Below the pieces are notes generated by a model. It searched no databases. It saw only the letters and a program-made list of their open reading frames with translations, and was not told the origin of the DNA. From NCBI GenBank assembly GCA_902558075.1, contig CACECO010000004.1:1-64000 (forward strand): a stretch of 64,000 nt of DNA, in the 5' to 3' direction. A program made the translations under genes and the position numbers. The stretch's first letter is position 1. Each line of letters opens with the position of its first letter. The stretch is from an uncultured Litorivicinus sp. Lineage in GTDB: Bacteria > Pseudomonadota > Gammaproteobacteria > Pseudomonadales > Litorivicinaceae. This document shows positions 1-7,354 of the stretch, in pieces.

Positions 1-177
1 TGGGATCCCAACTTTCCATACGAATGCCAAGCCATGGATTTTAAAAGTCAAGGATTGCCATGTGCACAGGTACTCGGGATTGATGGACGTGAATGTCAGT
101 CGTTTTCCCAAAAAACAGACAAAAAGTATCGTAAGCGCTCCTCAGGCACTCATCGATCCAATGATCATTTGGCGTGA
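1..177 (+). CDS. C-terminal end of an unrecognised protein (partial)
   Basis: An open frame enters from the left edge and ends at the TGA at 175-177, leaving 58 residues. The piece is hydrophilic, has three cysteines and ends in a basic, serine-rich tail. The stop lies directly beside the stop of the convergent lipoprotein gene (178), as expected for two real genes packed tail to tail. I do not recognise the family, and too little is present to assign a function. Confidence 0.5.
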   Translation, partial: WDPNFPYECQAMDFKSQGLPCAQVLGIDGRECQSFSQKTDKKYRKRSSGTHRSNDHLA

Positions 178-708
178 TTAATCTTTAATCAGTAGGATCG
201 GCAAGTTGATATTTGATGGCTGCCTGCAAAAACTCGAGCCTTGAAGGATATACATTGAGCACGCGAATCGACTGCCGTGCCACGAATCTTCCTGTAACCA
301 ATAATTGTTGACCTCCACGTTTGGAAATACATTTGGATTCAGGGCAGGATTATCACAATCTTTTTCGAGAATACTCTCGAATTCCCTGCGTTTAGGCAGC
401 CGCCATCGTTGACCAGATTTTTCCGAAAACTCTCGGATATAACCATCGGCCTGAGCTCGTGTGACACGGACAGGCTCACCAATGCACTTTTTACCACGGA
501 ACGATTGTCCCGCTGCACATCGGTACCACACATTGCCGGAGATGTGCTGGGCGATCCCTTTCTCTCCATCAACGACAAACTTTCCGTAGTCCTGCGGAGA
601 GGTAACATCACCGCAGTAAGGTCTCCCAATCTCTCGATCGCAGCCAGCTAATATCAGAGCTATTACCAGAAGAAAAAACCTCACTCGAATTGCTCCATAC
701 AGATTCAT
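178..708 (-). CDS. DUF1566 (Lcl C-terminal)-like lipoprotein
   Basis: A 176-residue protein with a basic N-terminus, a hydrophobic stretch (FFLLVIALI) and a lipobox ending LAGC at about residues 20-23, so it is probably a lipoprotein anchored after export. Near residues 100-140 it has the pattern WRLPKRREFESIL followed by NPNVFP and a YW pair. This resembles the WRLPT...EL...vFP...YW signature of DUF1566/Lcl domains found in many secreted bacterial proteins. The family has no settled biochemical role. It is transcribed away from the motA promoter region and has no evident link to the flagellar genes. The family call is from motif memory. Confidence 0.7.
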   Translation of the reverse strand: MNLYGAIRVRFFLLVIALILAGCDREIGRPYCGDVTSPQDYGKFVVDGEKGIAQHISGNVWYRCAAGQSFRGKKCIGEPVRVTRAQADGYIREFSEKSGQRWRLPKRREFESILEKDCDNPALNPNVFPNVEVNNYWLQEDSWHGSRFACSMYILQGSSFCRQPSNINLPILLIKD

Positions 709-770
709 TGTGTGTTTCCAATTTAAGCTATTTAATGTATCGGTATAAAGTACAAAACTTTTATTTCGCT

Positions 771-796
771 TAAAATTTTTGTTGTATTGCCGATAA
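771..796 (+). promoter_or_regulatory. Sigma-28 (FliA) promoter of motAB
   Basis: TAAA at 771-774, 14 bases, then a perfect GCCGATAA at 789-796. The usual spacing is 15 and the run of A residues leaves one base of freedom. It lies 47 bases before the motA start, which agrees with the late, FliA-dependent class to which stator genes often belong. Confidence 0.75.
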
Positions 797-843
797 ACTG
801 GATTACGTTGTGGGTTTGGCGTCCTGTCCAGAGGGGATCATAA

Positions 844-1602
844 ATGGATATCGCAAGTGTAGTTGGCCTGATTGGTGCCCTAGTACTCATTGTTATGGCA
901 ATGGGCGATCCGGGTCCATTCACCGATACAGCCTCGATCTTGATCGTACTCGGTGGCTCGATCATGGCTACGTTGTACCGCTCAACACTTCCTGAATTTC
1001 TTGGATTCACGAAAGTGATGGGTAAGGCGTTCGGCGGTTACCCAGATAAGCCCGATGATTTGATTGTTCAATTAGCGGAGCTAGCGACGATCGCTCGGAA
1101 AGACGGAATGATTGCGCTTGAAGGTCAGGAAATAAAAAATAAATTCCTCTCGAAAGGCATCGCGATGTTGGTTGATGGAACTGACGGAAAACTGATTCGA
1201 ACATCGTTAGAGCGCGAGAATGATCAGATGAAAGCGCGTCATGGTGCGGGGGCTGGATTCTTTGAAGCCTGGGCAGAAATTGCCCCTGCAATGGGGATGA
1301 TCGGAACCCTTGTGGGATTGGTGTTGATGCTTGGAAACATGTCAGATCCAAAGGCGATCGGTCCCGCGATGGCGATTGCCTTATTGACGACCCTCTACGG
1401 AGCGATACTTGCCAACGTGGTTCTGATTCCGTGTGCGATGAAATTGAAGACTAAGTCATCGATGGAGTCATTAAATAACGAACTGATTATCGAGGGAGTA
1501 ATGTTTATCAATGATGGCGGTAATCCGAGAATCATGGGCGACATGCTCGGATCGTTCTTGGATTCGAAAGCACGTGAACGTGCCGTCGCGGCGCTCGGAT
1601 AG
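844..1602 (+). CDS. motA: Flagellar stator protein MotA/PomA
   Basis: A 252-residue integral inner-membrane protein of the MotA/PomA/ExbB family. With MotB it forms the ion channel that drives the rotor. Hydrophobic segments lie near residues 5-25, 30-50, 148-170 and 180-202, with the cytoplasmic loop (rotor contact) between the second and third. The segment APAMGMIGTLVGLVLML followed by GPAMAIALLTTLYGA is the PomA-type TM3-TM4 hairpin, so sodium coupling is likely but inferred. GAGGGGATC precedes the ATG. motB follows after 15 bases. The upstream sigma-28 site suggests late expression. Confidence 0.95.
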   Translation: MDIASVVGLIGALVLIVMAMGDPGPFTDTASILIVLGGSIMATLYRSTLPEFLGFTKVMGKAFGGYPDKPDDLIVQLAELATIARKDGMIALEGQEIKNKFLSKGIAMLVDGTDGKLIRTSLERENDQMKARHGAGAGFFEAWAEIAPAMGMIGTLVGLVLMLGNMSDPKAIGPAMAIALLTTLYGAILANVVLIPCAMKLKTKSSMESLNNELIIEGVMFINDGGNPRIMGDMLGSFLDSKARERAVAALG

Positions 1603-1617
1603 TAAGGCGGCGGAACC

Positions 1618-2847
1618 ATGGCTGATGATGACGAACTACTTGACGACGAAGCTGGCGAAGCTTCTGAGGGTGGTGGGTCCGAAGCTCCTCTAATAGAGGA
1701 AGAGCCGCCCGTAAAATGTGAAGAGTGTGCCCCCTGTAAGGGTGGTGCACCGGCATGGATGGCGACCTTTGCGGATATGGCCACATTACTGATGGCATTC
1801 TTTGTGTTGATCCTCTCATTTGCTGAGATGAATGTACCGAAATACAAGCAAATTACGGGATCATTAAAGTCCGCCTTCGGTGTCCAGCGATTAATTCCCA
1901 TTGTGGAGCCTCCCAAGGCCCAGAGTATTATCGCGAGGGAATTCTCTCCTGCCGTTGCGAAGCCAACGCCACAACAGACTGTCAAGCAAGATACGACAGA
2001 TGAAATGAAGCGTGAGGTCGAGCCACAAACCGAAAATAAGACTGAAGACTTTAAGAATAACGAAGATTTTCAAGCGATTGAAAAGATCCTTGCGCAAGAA
2101 ATTGCAGAGGGTCAGGTCGAAGTGAAGGTCGAAGACGAGAAGATTGTTGTTGAACTCGTTTCCCCGGCCAGTTCTGGTGCTGAAGGTGACGTTGACAATG
2201 GGTCGAAAGAAGCAGGGATTATCGATCAAAAGACGGTTGATATGTTCGCCAAGGTTGCCGAGGCACAATCACAAATTGAAAGCGAAATTGTTGTGAAAGA
2301 CACCTCTGCTGACCAGGCGAAATCAGGTAATCGTGAGGGTGACGTAGCAGATTCAGGTTTTGTTGGTGAAGCCACTGGTGGCCCTGGAGAGAAGCAGAAC
2401 GTCGATGAACAGTTGGCCCGGATCCGTATGGAGCTGTCTGAAGATATTGAAAAAGGATTGGCTGAAGTCGAACGTGAAGGCGATAAGATTATTGTTCGAC
2501 TTGCCGAACAGGGATCGTTCCGATCAGGCTTCGCCGATATCCAACCGGGATTTGAGCCGTTGTTGAATCGAGTTGGTAATGCATTGAGTACGACAGAAGG
2601 GCCAGTGACGGTCGAGGGGCACACAGACAATGTGCCGATCGCGTTCAGTGACCGATTCCAATCCAATTGGGATTTATCAGCGGCGCGGTCTGCAGCCGTT
2701 GCTGATTACCTGCTCGGAAATACTGAAATTCAGCAGGGTCGATTAACTGTTACTGGGTATGCCGATACCAAACCACTCGAGTCGAACGAAACTGCTGCGG
2801 GACGCGCGAAGAATCGTCGAATAGAGATTATCGTGAATGGTGGCTAA
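1618..2847 (+). CDS. motB: Flagellar stator protein MotB/PomB with an enlarged periplasmic linker
   Basis: A 409-residue protein with one TM segment and a C-terminal OmpA-like peptidoglycan-binding domain. The acidic, cysteine-containing N-terminus leads to the TM segment MATFADMATLLMAFFVLIL, in which Asp53 is the expected ion-binding aspartate. The OmpA domain (about 290-409) has VEGHTDNVPI and an RAKNRRIEI-type motif. PomB proteins are usually just over 300 residues; the extra length is in the linker (about 80-290). A segment near 150-180 (EIAEG...VEDEKIVVELV) resembles the segment before the OmpA core (DIEKG...REGDKIIVRLA), suggesting an internal duplication. It overlaps the next gene by 11 bases. 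Confidence 0.95.
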   Translation: MADDDELLDDEAGEASEGGGSEAPLIEEEPPVKCEECAPCKGGAPAWMATFADMATLLMAFFVLILSFAEMNVPKYKQITGSLKSAFGVQRLIPIVEPPKAQSIIAREFSPAVAKPTPQQTVKQDTTDEMKREVEPQTENKTEDFKNNEDFQAIEKILAQEIAEGQVEVKVEDEKIVVELVSPASSGAEGDVDNGSKEAGIIDQKTVDMFAKVAEAQSQIESEIVVKDTSADQAKSGNREGDVADSGFVGEATGGPGEKQNVDEQLARIRMELSEDIEKGLAEVEREGDKIIVRLAEQGSFRSGFADIQPGFEPLLNRVGNALSTTEGPVTVEGHTDNVPIAFSDRFQSNWDLSAARSAAVADYLLGNTEIQQGRLTVTGYADTKPLESNETAAGRAKNRRIEIIVNGG

Positions 2848-3538
2848 GGCTTTAATCGGTGTCTTGCTCGGTTTAATCAGCTCGTGGTCGTTTGCCGAAG
2901 TCGATCGAGGAGTTGATGCGTATGAACAGAATAAGCACTCGGTGGCATTACGTTATTGGATTCCTCTAGCGCGCAATGGAAACGCGCGGGCGCAAAACAA
3001 TCTTGGTGTCATGTATCAACGAGGACTTGGCGTCGCGAAAAATTTTCAAAAAGCACTGTCATGGTTTGAAAAAGCTGCTGCACAAAATCTACCTGAAGCC
3101 AATGTGAATCTTGGCCTCTTGTATTTTGATGGGCTGGGTGTCACGCAGGATCAGCAGAAAGCATTTCGCCTGTTTTCGATTGCTGCGCGCGACAAACTTC
3201 CCGAGGCTCATCACATGCTAGGCCTTCAGCTCTATCAAGGGATCGGTGTTCCGTCTGATTTTCAGACAGCACTTCAGCATTTCAGAGACGCCGCAGTGCT
3301 CGGATATCCAGAGTCACAGTACATGCTCGCCTTTCTCTATCAATCCGGGGATCTAGGAGAGGTGCGCGCTGATCTGGCATATGTTTGGTCGAAAATCGCG
3401 GGTGATTACTACAATCTCGAAATCGCCCCTGATCTCAATTATCTCACGACGTTATTACTCGATGACGATGAGCAGGCAGAACAAGCGTTAAAGGCCGATG
3501 CATGTTATTCCAGTAATTTTACAGATTGTCCCTTTTAA
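2837..3538 (+). CDS. Exported Sel1-like repeat (TPR) protein
   Basis: A 233-residue protein with a signal peptide (hydrophobic to about residue 20, cleavage probably after SFA) and several Sel1 repeats, recognisable by A-x-x-N-L-G-x-M-Y-x-x-G-x-G-V and related forms (NNLGVMYQRGLGV, VNLGLLYFDGLGV, HMLGLQLYQGIGV). Sel1 repeats form helical scaffolds for protein contacts. The start lies inside the end of motB (11-base overlap), so it is translationally coupled to the stator genes. This suggests a periplasmic role in stator assembly or anchoring, which is inferred from position only. No catalytic residues are seen. Confidence 0.85.
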   Translation: MVAKALIGVLLGLISSWSFAEVDRGVDAYEQNKHSVALRYWIPLARNGNARAQNNLGVMYQRGLGVAKNFQKALSWFEKAAAQNLPEANVNLGLLYFDGLGVTQDQQKAFRLFSIAARDKLPEAHHMLGLQLYQGIGVPSDFQTALQHFRDAAVLGYPESQYMLAFLYQSGDLGEVRADLAYVWSKIAGDYYNLEIAPDLNYLTTLLLDDDEQAEQALKADACYSSNFTDCPF

Positions 3539-3542
3539 AACC

Positions 3543-3569
3543 TAAAGAGTTTCCGAGTTCACCCGATAG
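3543..3569 (+). promoter_or_regulatory. Sigma-28 promoter of fliS
   Basis: TAAA at 3543-3546, exactly 15 bases, then CCCGATAG at 3562-3569 (six of eight match GCCGATAA). Transcription would begin about eight bases before the fliS ATG, giving a very short leader without a clear ribosome site. The position just after an unrelated stop and before a late flagellar gene supports the call. Confidence 0.6.
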
Positions 3570-3583
3570 TTAGTGTATCGCAT

Positions 3584-4024
3584 ATGACAACAATCGAGGA
3601 TGAGCTGATGGCATTTCGAAAAAAAGGTTTGGCGAGTTACGATGAGGTTGAAGTTCAGTCTGGAACGGCTTTCGCCGACAGTGCTCAACTTATCCAAATG
3701 TTGTTTGATGGATTAATCGACTCCCTGGCGGCAGCCGAAGGTCAAATCGAACGAAATGAAATTCAGGCAAAAGGAGCGTCACTCAGTCGGGCGATGCGAA
3801 TCGTCTGGGGATTGCAGGGGTCATTGGATATGGAGAAGGGTGGTGAGATCGCTGGAAATCTCGCTGACCTTTATGATTACTGCACGCGTCGACTAATGCA
3901 TGCCAATCTGAAAAACGACCTCGAGGCCGTTCGCGAAGTCAAGAAATTGATGGGTGAAATCAGAGATGCTTGGGCTCAAGTGCCGGATTTGATTGACGGT
4001 CAGTCAGCAGCAAAATTTGGGTGA
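3584..4024 (+). CDS. fliS: Flagellin export chaperone FliS
   Basis: A 146-residue, mostly helical protein. The YDEVEVQSGTAF start, AQLIQMLFDGLIDSLAAAE and LADLYDYCTRRLMHANLKND match the FliS fold, which binds the C-terminal helices of flagellin in the cytosol and prevents premature polymerisation. It is unusual in lying beside the stator genes, about 47 kb from fliC and fliD; in relatives it usually follows fliD. The upstream sigma-28 site gives it its own late promoter. It ends in a GTGA overlap with the next small gene. Confidence 0.9.
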   Translation: MTTIEDELMAFRKKGLASYDEVEVQSGTAFADSAQLIQMLFDGLIDSLAAAEGQIERNEIQAKGASLSRAMRIVWGLQGSLDMEKGGEIAGNLADLYDYCTRRLMHANLKNDLEAVREVKKLMGEIRDAWAQVPDLIDGQSAAKFG

Positions 4025-4242
4025 GAGGGGTTGTGATCGATATCGACGCGTCGATAGAGCAAGAGGCTGACAATACCGAGCAACTGTCTGTGGATGCGAT
4101 CTTGCCATATTCTGTTCCTTCAACTGCAATAGAAAACGTTCAGTTGTTTGACATACTGCACCAGCCGCAACAGCGGTTGGTCCAGGGAACTGCTCGGAAA
4201 TATCACTGGTACTCCCGATCAGTTGCCACGCTTCAGAGCTAG
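4021..4242 (+). CDS. Small unknown protein in the usual fliT position
   Basis: A 73-residue frame whose GTG start overlaps the fliS stop (GTGA), implying translational coupling. FliT-type chaperones usually follow fliS and precede fleQ, so the position suggests such a role. However, the sequence (acidic start, later HQPQQRL and RKYHWYSRS) shows no clear FliT pattern and is shorter than FliT. A second GTG at 4033 could be the start. It may be a diverged chaperone, a small unrelated protein or not translated. Confidence 0.4.
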   Translation: MRGVVIDIDASIEQEADNTEQLSVDAILPYSVPSTAIENVQLFDILHQPQQRLVQGTARKYHWYSRSVATLQS

Positions 4243-4260
4243 GGTGATCGCAGACCAACC

Positions 4261-4288
4261 TTGAGCTATTTGCATAGTCTTTTATACT
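4261..4288 (+). promoter_or_regulatory. Sigma-70-type promoter of the fleQ-like gene
   Basis: TTGAGC at 4261-4266 and TATACT at 4283-4288 with a 16-base spacer, 34 bases before the chosen start. The top regulator of polar flagellar cascades is normally read by the housekeeping sigma factor, so a sigma-70 site fits here. Confidence 0.5.
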
Positions 4289-4322
4289 CAAGCCTCTGGA
4301 ACATAAGTGCTTGAGGGAATCA

Positions 4323-5411
4323 TTGAGTACAACATCCGATATGATCATCGGCAGTAGTCGTGCGATCAATGAACTTCGAGCACTCATCAGTCAAGCGGCT
4401 TCAAGTGACGCCAGCGTGCTGATTCTCGGAGAAAGCGGCACCGGGAAGGAGCTTGTCGCGCGCGCTTTGCATACCGAATCCAATCGTGCTGCCTCGAATT
4501 TTGTGCCGGTTAACTGCGGTGCAATCCCTCATGAACTACTCGAGTCCGAGCTATTTGGACACAAACGAGGAGCTTTCACAGGTGCCATTGCTGATCGAAC
4601 AGGTCGATTTCAATTAGCGCACAATGGAACATTGTTTCTCGATGAAATTGGCGACATGCCCACTGAGATGCAAGTGAAATTGCTCCGAGTTCTGCAGGAG
4701 CAGAAAGTTGATCCAGTGGGCTCCACCAAATCCATCGATGTCAATGCCCGAATCATAGCAGCAACGCACAGAAACCTGGATTCTTACATCCAAGCAGGCG
4801 ACTTCCGTGAGGATTTGTATTATCGACTCAACGTGATTCCCATCATTCTGCCGTCGCTGAGAGAGCGCCAAGAAGACATCCCTGAGTTGATTCAGTTTTA
4901 TCTGAAAAAACATACGCAGGACGGTCAGATGTCGAGCTTCGATGGCGCGCTGATGGATGCTTTGTGCAAGTATCGATGGCCTGGTAATATTCGCGAATTA
5001 GTGAACCTGGTCCACCGATTGTGCTGCTTTTTCCCGGGTCAACCGGTTAGACTGGCACAGATACCTGCGCCCCTGCTTCCTAGAGGGATCGCGGAGTTCG
5101 GTGCGGGTGGTGCAATCAGCTTTGATCGAAGTTCCCCGCAGCAAAGTGAATTGGATTTGACTATCTTTGACGTTGGCGATAATCCCGTCGAGGAGATTAT
5201 CATTCGAGCACAAGGTAGTGCGCCTGCTTTGGACGCGACGCTGCCGTTTGACGGACTGAATCTAAAAAATCATCTTGCTGAGATTGAGAAGCAATTGATT
5301 GTTGATGCACTCTCAAAGTGTGACGGCAATGTTTCGCAGTCTGCAAGGCTCCTGAATCTTCAACGGACAACGTTAATCGAAAAAATTAACAAGTACGAAA
5401 TCCAGCCGTAA
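4323..5411 (+). CDS. fleQ: FleQ/FlrA-like sigma-54 activator lacking the N-terminal receiver-like domain
   Basis: A 362-residue enhancer-binding protein. The AAA+ domain starts almost at once (GSSRAINEL), with Walker A GESGTGKE, the sigma-54 contact loop GAFTGA, Walker B GTLFLDEIGDMP and the FREDLYYRLNV arginine-finger region. A FIS-type helix-turn-helix lies in the last 40 residues (NVSQSARLLNLQRTTLIEK). Pseudomonas FleQ has about 130 extra N-terminal residues and an LFRSLVG linker that binds c-di-GMP; neither is visible. I chose the TTG at 4323 because GAGGGA lies four bases upstream; TTG 4311 and ATG 4341 are alternatives. Role: top activator of the sigma-54 flagellar genes. Confidence 0.85.
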   Translation: MSTTSDMIIGSSRAINELRALISQAASSDASVLILGESGTGKELVARALHTESNRAASNFVPVNCGAIPHELLESELFGHKRGAFTGAIADRTGRFQLAHNGTLFLDEIGDMPTEMQVKLLRVLQEQKVDPVGSTKSIDVNARIIAATHRNLDSYIQAGDFREDLYYRLNVIPIILPSLRERQEDIPELIQFYLKKHTQDGQMSSFDGALMDALCKYRWPGNIRELVNLVHRLCCFFPGQPVRLAQIPAPLLPRGIAEFGAGGAISFDRSSPQQSELDLTIFDVGDNPVEEIIIRAQGSAPALDATLPFDGLNLKNHLAEIEKQLIVDALSKCDGNVSQSARLLNLQRTTLIEKINKYEIQP

Positions 5412-5430
5412 TCCACCCTGTCGGATTTTT
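5410..5430 (+). terminator. Weak hairpin terminator after the fleQ-like gene
   Basis: AATCC (5410-5414) can pair with GGATT (5423-5427) around an eight-base loop, followed by TTT. The stem overlaps the stop codon and is short, so termination would be partial. It separates fleQ from the sigma-54 promoter of fleR. Confidence 0.35.
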
Positions 5431-5508
5431 GGCAACCACTGTTGAAGTCCAGGTCGGCTTACTTTTGCCGGCACTGAAACCCCCTTTGTAACGAATGGTT
5501 GCCGCCTT

Positions 5509-5524
5509 TGGCATGATGCTTGCT
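5509..5524 (+). promoter_or_regulatory. Sigma-54 promoter of fleR-fliEFGHIJ
   Basis: TGGCAT (5509-5514), five bases, TTGCT (5520-5524), with the required 11-base step from the second G of -24 to the G of -12. It lies 38 bases before the fleR start and is the expected FleQ-dependent class II promoter. Confidence 0.8.
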
Positions 5525-5561
5525 GAAGCGAGCGTATTCCAATGAGAGCGGGTGACTGACA

Positions 5562-6983
5562 ATGACACAAAGCAATACGAATCGTTTATTGGGCATCGCT
5601 GATCCGAGCTGGCCCACCACGAGTCTTATTGAGAAAAGAGCGATTGAACTAGGCTATGAGACCGTGGTGACTTCGACTCCTGACAATTTTGAATCTCAAG
5701 CATCTGAATTAGGAATGATTGTTGTTCATTTGCCAAAGGATGGGTCGATTCAGTCAATCATTGAGTCGATGAAATTATTCGATGATGCAATCCAATTCAT
5801 TGTCTTAACCGATACAAGCGACCAGCAGTCTGTGAAAACACTTGAACGAATCCCTGGTGTGTCTGTTTTTTGTGTATCTACGATCGATGCGATTTCCTGG
5901 AATGAATTGTTTGGACGGTATCTCGAGAGATCTGCCGAATTGACAGAAGAGGAGGAATCAACATCGGAAGCACGTTATGTGTTTGTCGATCCGAAGTCTA
6001 AGCATCTGCTGGCGCTAGTCGAGCGGCTTGCGACAACAAAAGCCGCTGTACTGCTTCAGGGCCAGACTGGTACAGGAAAGGAAATCGTTGCGCGAACATT
6101 GCATGCGTTGTCAGACCGCGCTGACGCCCCGTTTGTTGCATTGAATTGTGCCGCGATGCCCGAGCATTTGGTCGAGGATATGTTGTTTGGGCATGAAAAA
6201 GGTGCTTTTACAGGCGCGACGCGTGAGCTTCACGGCATTTTTGAGCAGGCCAAATCGGGGACTGTGTTTCTCGATGAGATTGGAGAAATGCCAATTCAAC
6301 TGCAGGCCAAATTGCTTCGCGTATTGCAAGAGAAAGAAGTGGTCAGACTTGGTGGGCGCGACACCATTCCATTAGATTTTCGCTTAATCGCTGCGACCAA
6401 CAAAGATTTAAAAGAAGGAATTGCTGAGAAGACATTTCGGGAGGATCTGTATTACCGAATTAGTGCATTTAAGTTGCAGATCCCGAATCTTGCTGAGCGC
6501 AAAGGTGACATCTTACCTTTGGCCAATACACTCGCGACTCGGCACGGCCTCGATCATCCGGAGTTTACAGAGTCAGCCTTGAGCGAACTCTATCGATACA
6601 GCTGGCCTGGTAATGTTCGTGAGCTTGATAATGTGATTCAGCGCGCCGTGGTTTTCGCTGATTATGGACGGATTGATGCGCAGCATCTGTTCTTCGATGA
6701 ACCTGTTGCATGTGAAGCAAAAGAATTTGGTCATCACATGCTAGGGCAAGACTATTACTCGGTACGTCTAGGTCAGCCAATGCCATCGGCACCGACGCTG
6801 CCGCGCCATCACGATCTGCAGTCTGCGGTTCGTGAGAGCGAATACGACGTCATCATGGATGCAATCAATTCGACACGCACCCGTGAAGAGGCTGCTCGAA
6901 AGCTCGGAATTAGTCCGCGCACACTGCGTTACAAAATGGCTAAGCTGCGTGAATCGCATCTTGGTATGTCACATTGCGCTTAG
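5562..6983 (+). CDS. fleR: FleR/FlrC-like sigma-54 activator with degenerate receiver domain
   Basis: A 473-residue protein with a receiver-like region (about 1-125), an AAA+ domain (Walker A GQTGTGKE near 167, GAFTGA near 213, GTVFLDEIGEMP) and a FIS-type helix-turn-helix (REEAARKLGISPRTLRYKM). In FleR the receiver is phosphorylated by FleS. Here the expected acceptor aspartate is not seen at the strand end (VVHLPKDG), and no fleS lies between it and fleQ, the normal place. It probably acts without phosphorylation or through another input. It drives the rod, hook and ring genes in known systems. fliE follows 11 bases later. Confidence 0.88.
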   Translation: MTQSNTNRLLGIADPSWPTTSLIEKRAIELGYETVVTSTPDNFESQASELGMIVVHLPKDGSIQSIIESMKLFDDAIQFIVLTDTSDQQSVKTLERIPGVSVFCVSTIDAISWNELFGRYLERSAELTEEEESTSEARYVFVDPKSKHLLALVERLATTKAAVLLQGQTGTGKEIVARTLHALSDRADAPFVALNCAAMPEHLVEDMLFGHEKGAFTGATRELHGIFEQAKSGTVFLDEIGEMPIQLQAKLLRVLQEKEVVRLGGRDTIPLDFRLIAATNKDLKEGIAEKTFREDLYYRISAFKLQIPNLAERKGDILPLANTLATRHGLDHPEFTESALSELYRYSWPGNVRELDNVIQRAVVFADYGRIDAQHLFFDEPVACEAKEFGHHMLGQDYYSVRLGQPMPSAPTLPRHHDLQSAVRESEYDVIMDAINSTRTREEAARKLGISPRTLRYKMAKLRESHLGMSHCA

Positions 6984-6994
6984 GAGATTGATCG

Positions 6995-7336
6995 ATGATT
7001 GACCCAACAGGTAGTGGCAGTGCGCAGATGATCATGGATCAGATTAAAGCGTATCAGACGCGTGTTGAACAAACACATCAACCTGAAACTGCAATTCCGC
7101 CGACGGAAGTCAATAAGCCTCAGTTCAACGAAGCAGTTCGGGCGCTTGTGAATTCTGTCAATGACGCACAAATGGAGTCCGCAGAGATGCGAGCTGCTTT
7201 TGAACGAGGGGACGATATCCCATTGACTGACGTTGTCTTAAGTATGCAGAAATCCTCATTAGCGTTCGAAGCCACGCTTCAAGTGCGTAATAAGGTCTTG
7301 AAAGCATATGAAGACATTATGAATATGCCGGTTTAG
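6995..7336 (+). CDS. fliE: Flagellar MS-ring/rod junction protein FliE
   Basis: A 113-residue protein that links the FliF ring to the proximal rod and is among the first exported components. The conserved C-terminal half, with DVVLSMQKSSLAFEATLQVRNKVLKAY, is the FliE signature; the N-terminal part is variable. TAGGAG lies eight bases before the ATG. It is the first structural gene of the fliEFGHIJ run and has no sigma-54 site of its own with correct spacing, so it is probably read from the fleR promoter. Confidence 0.95.
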   Translation: MIDPTGSGSAQMIMDQIKAYQTRVEQTHQPETAIPPTEVNKPQFNEAVRALVNSVNDAQMESAEMRAAFERGDDIPLTDVVLSMQKSSLAFEATLQVRNKVLKAYEDIMNMPV

Positions 7337-7354
7337 ACAGGGTAGATTAGAGAT

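Noticed and set aside
5429-5446. TGGCAACCACTGTTGA as a sigma-54 site after fleQ
   Set aside because: The spacing between the two elements is one base too long and the -12 part lacks GC.
6960-6980. TGGTATGTCACATTGC as a sigma-54 promoter for fliE
   Set aside because: The -24 element is weak and the spacing is one base too long; fliE can be read from the fleR promoter.
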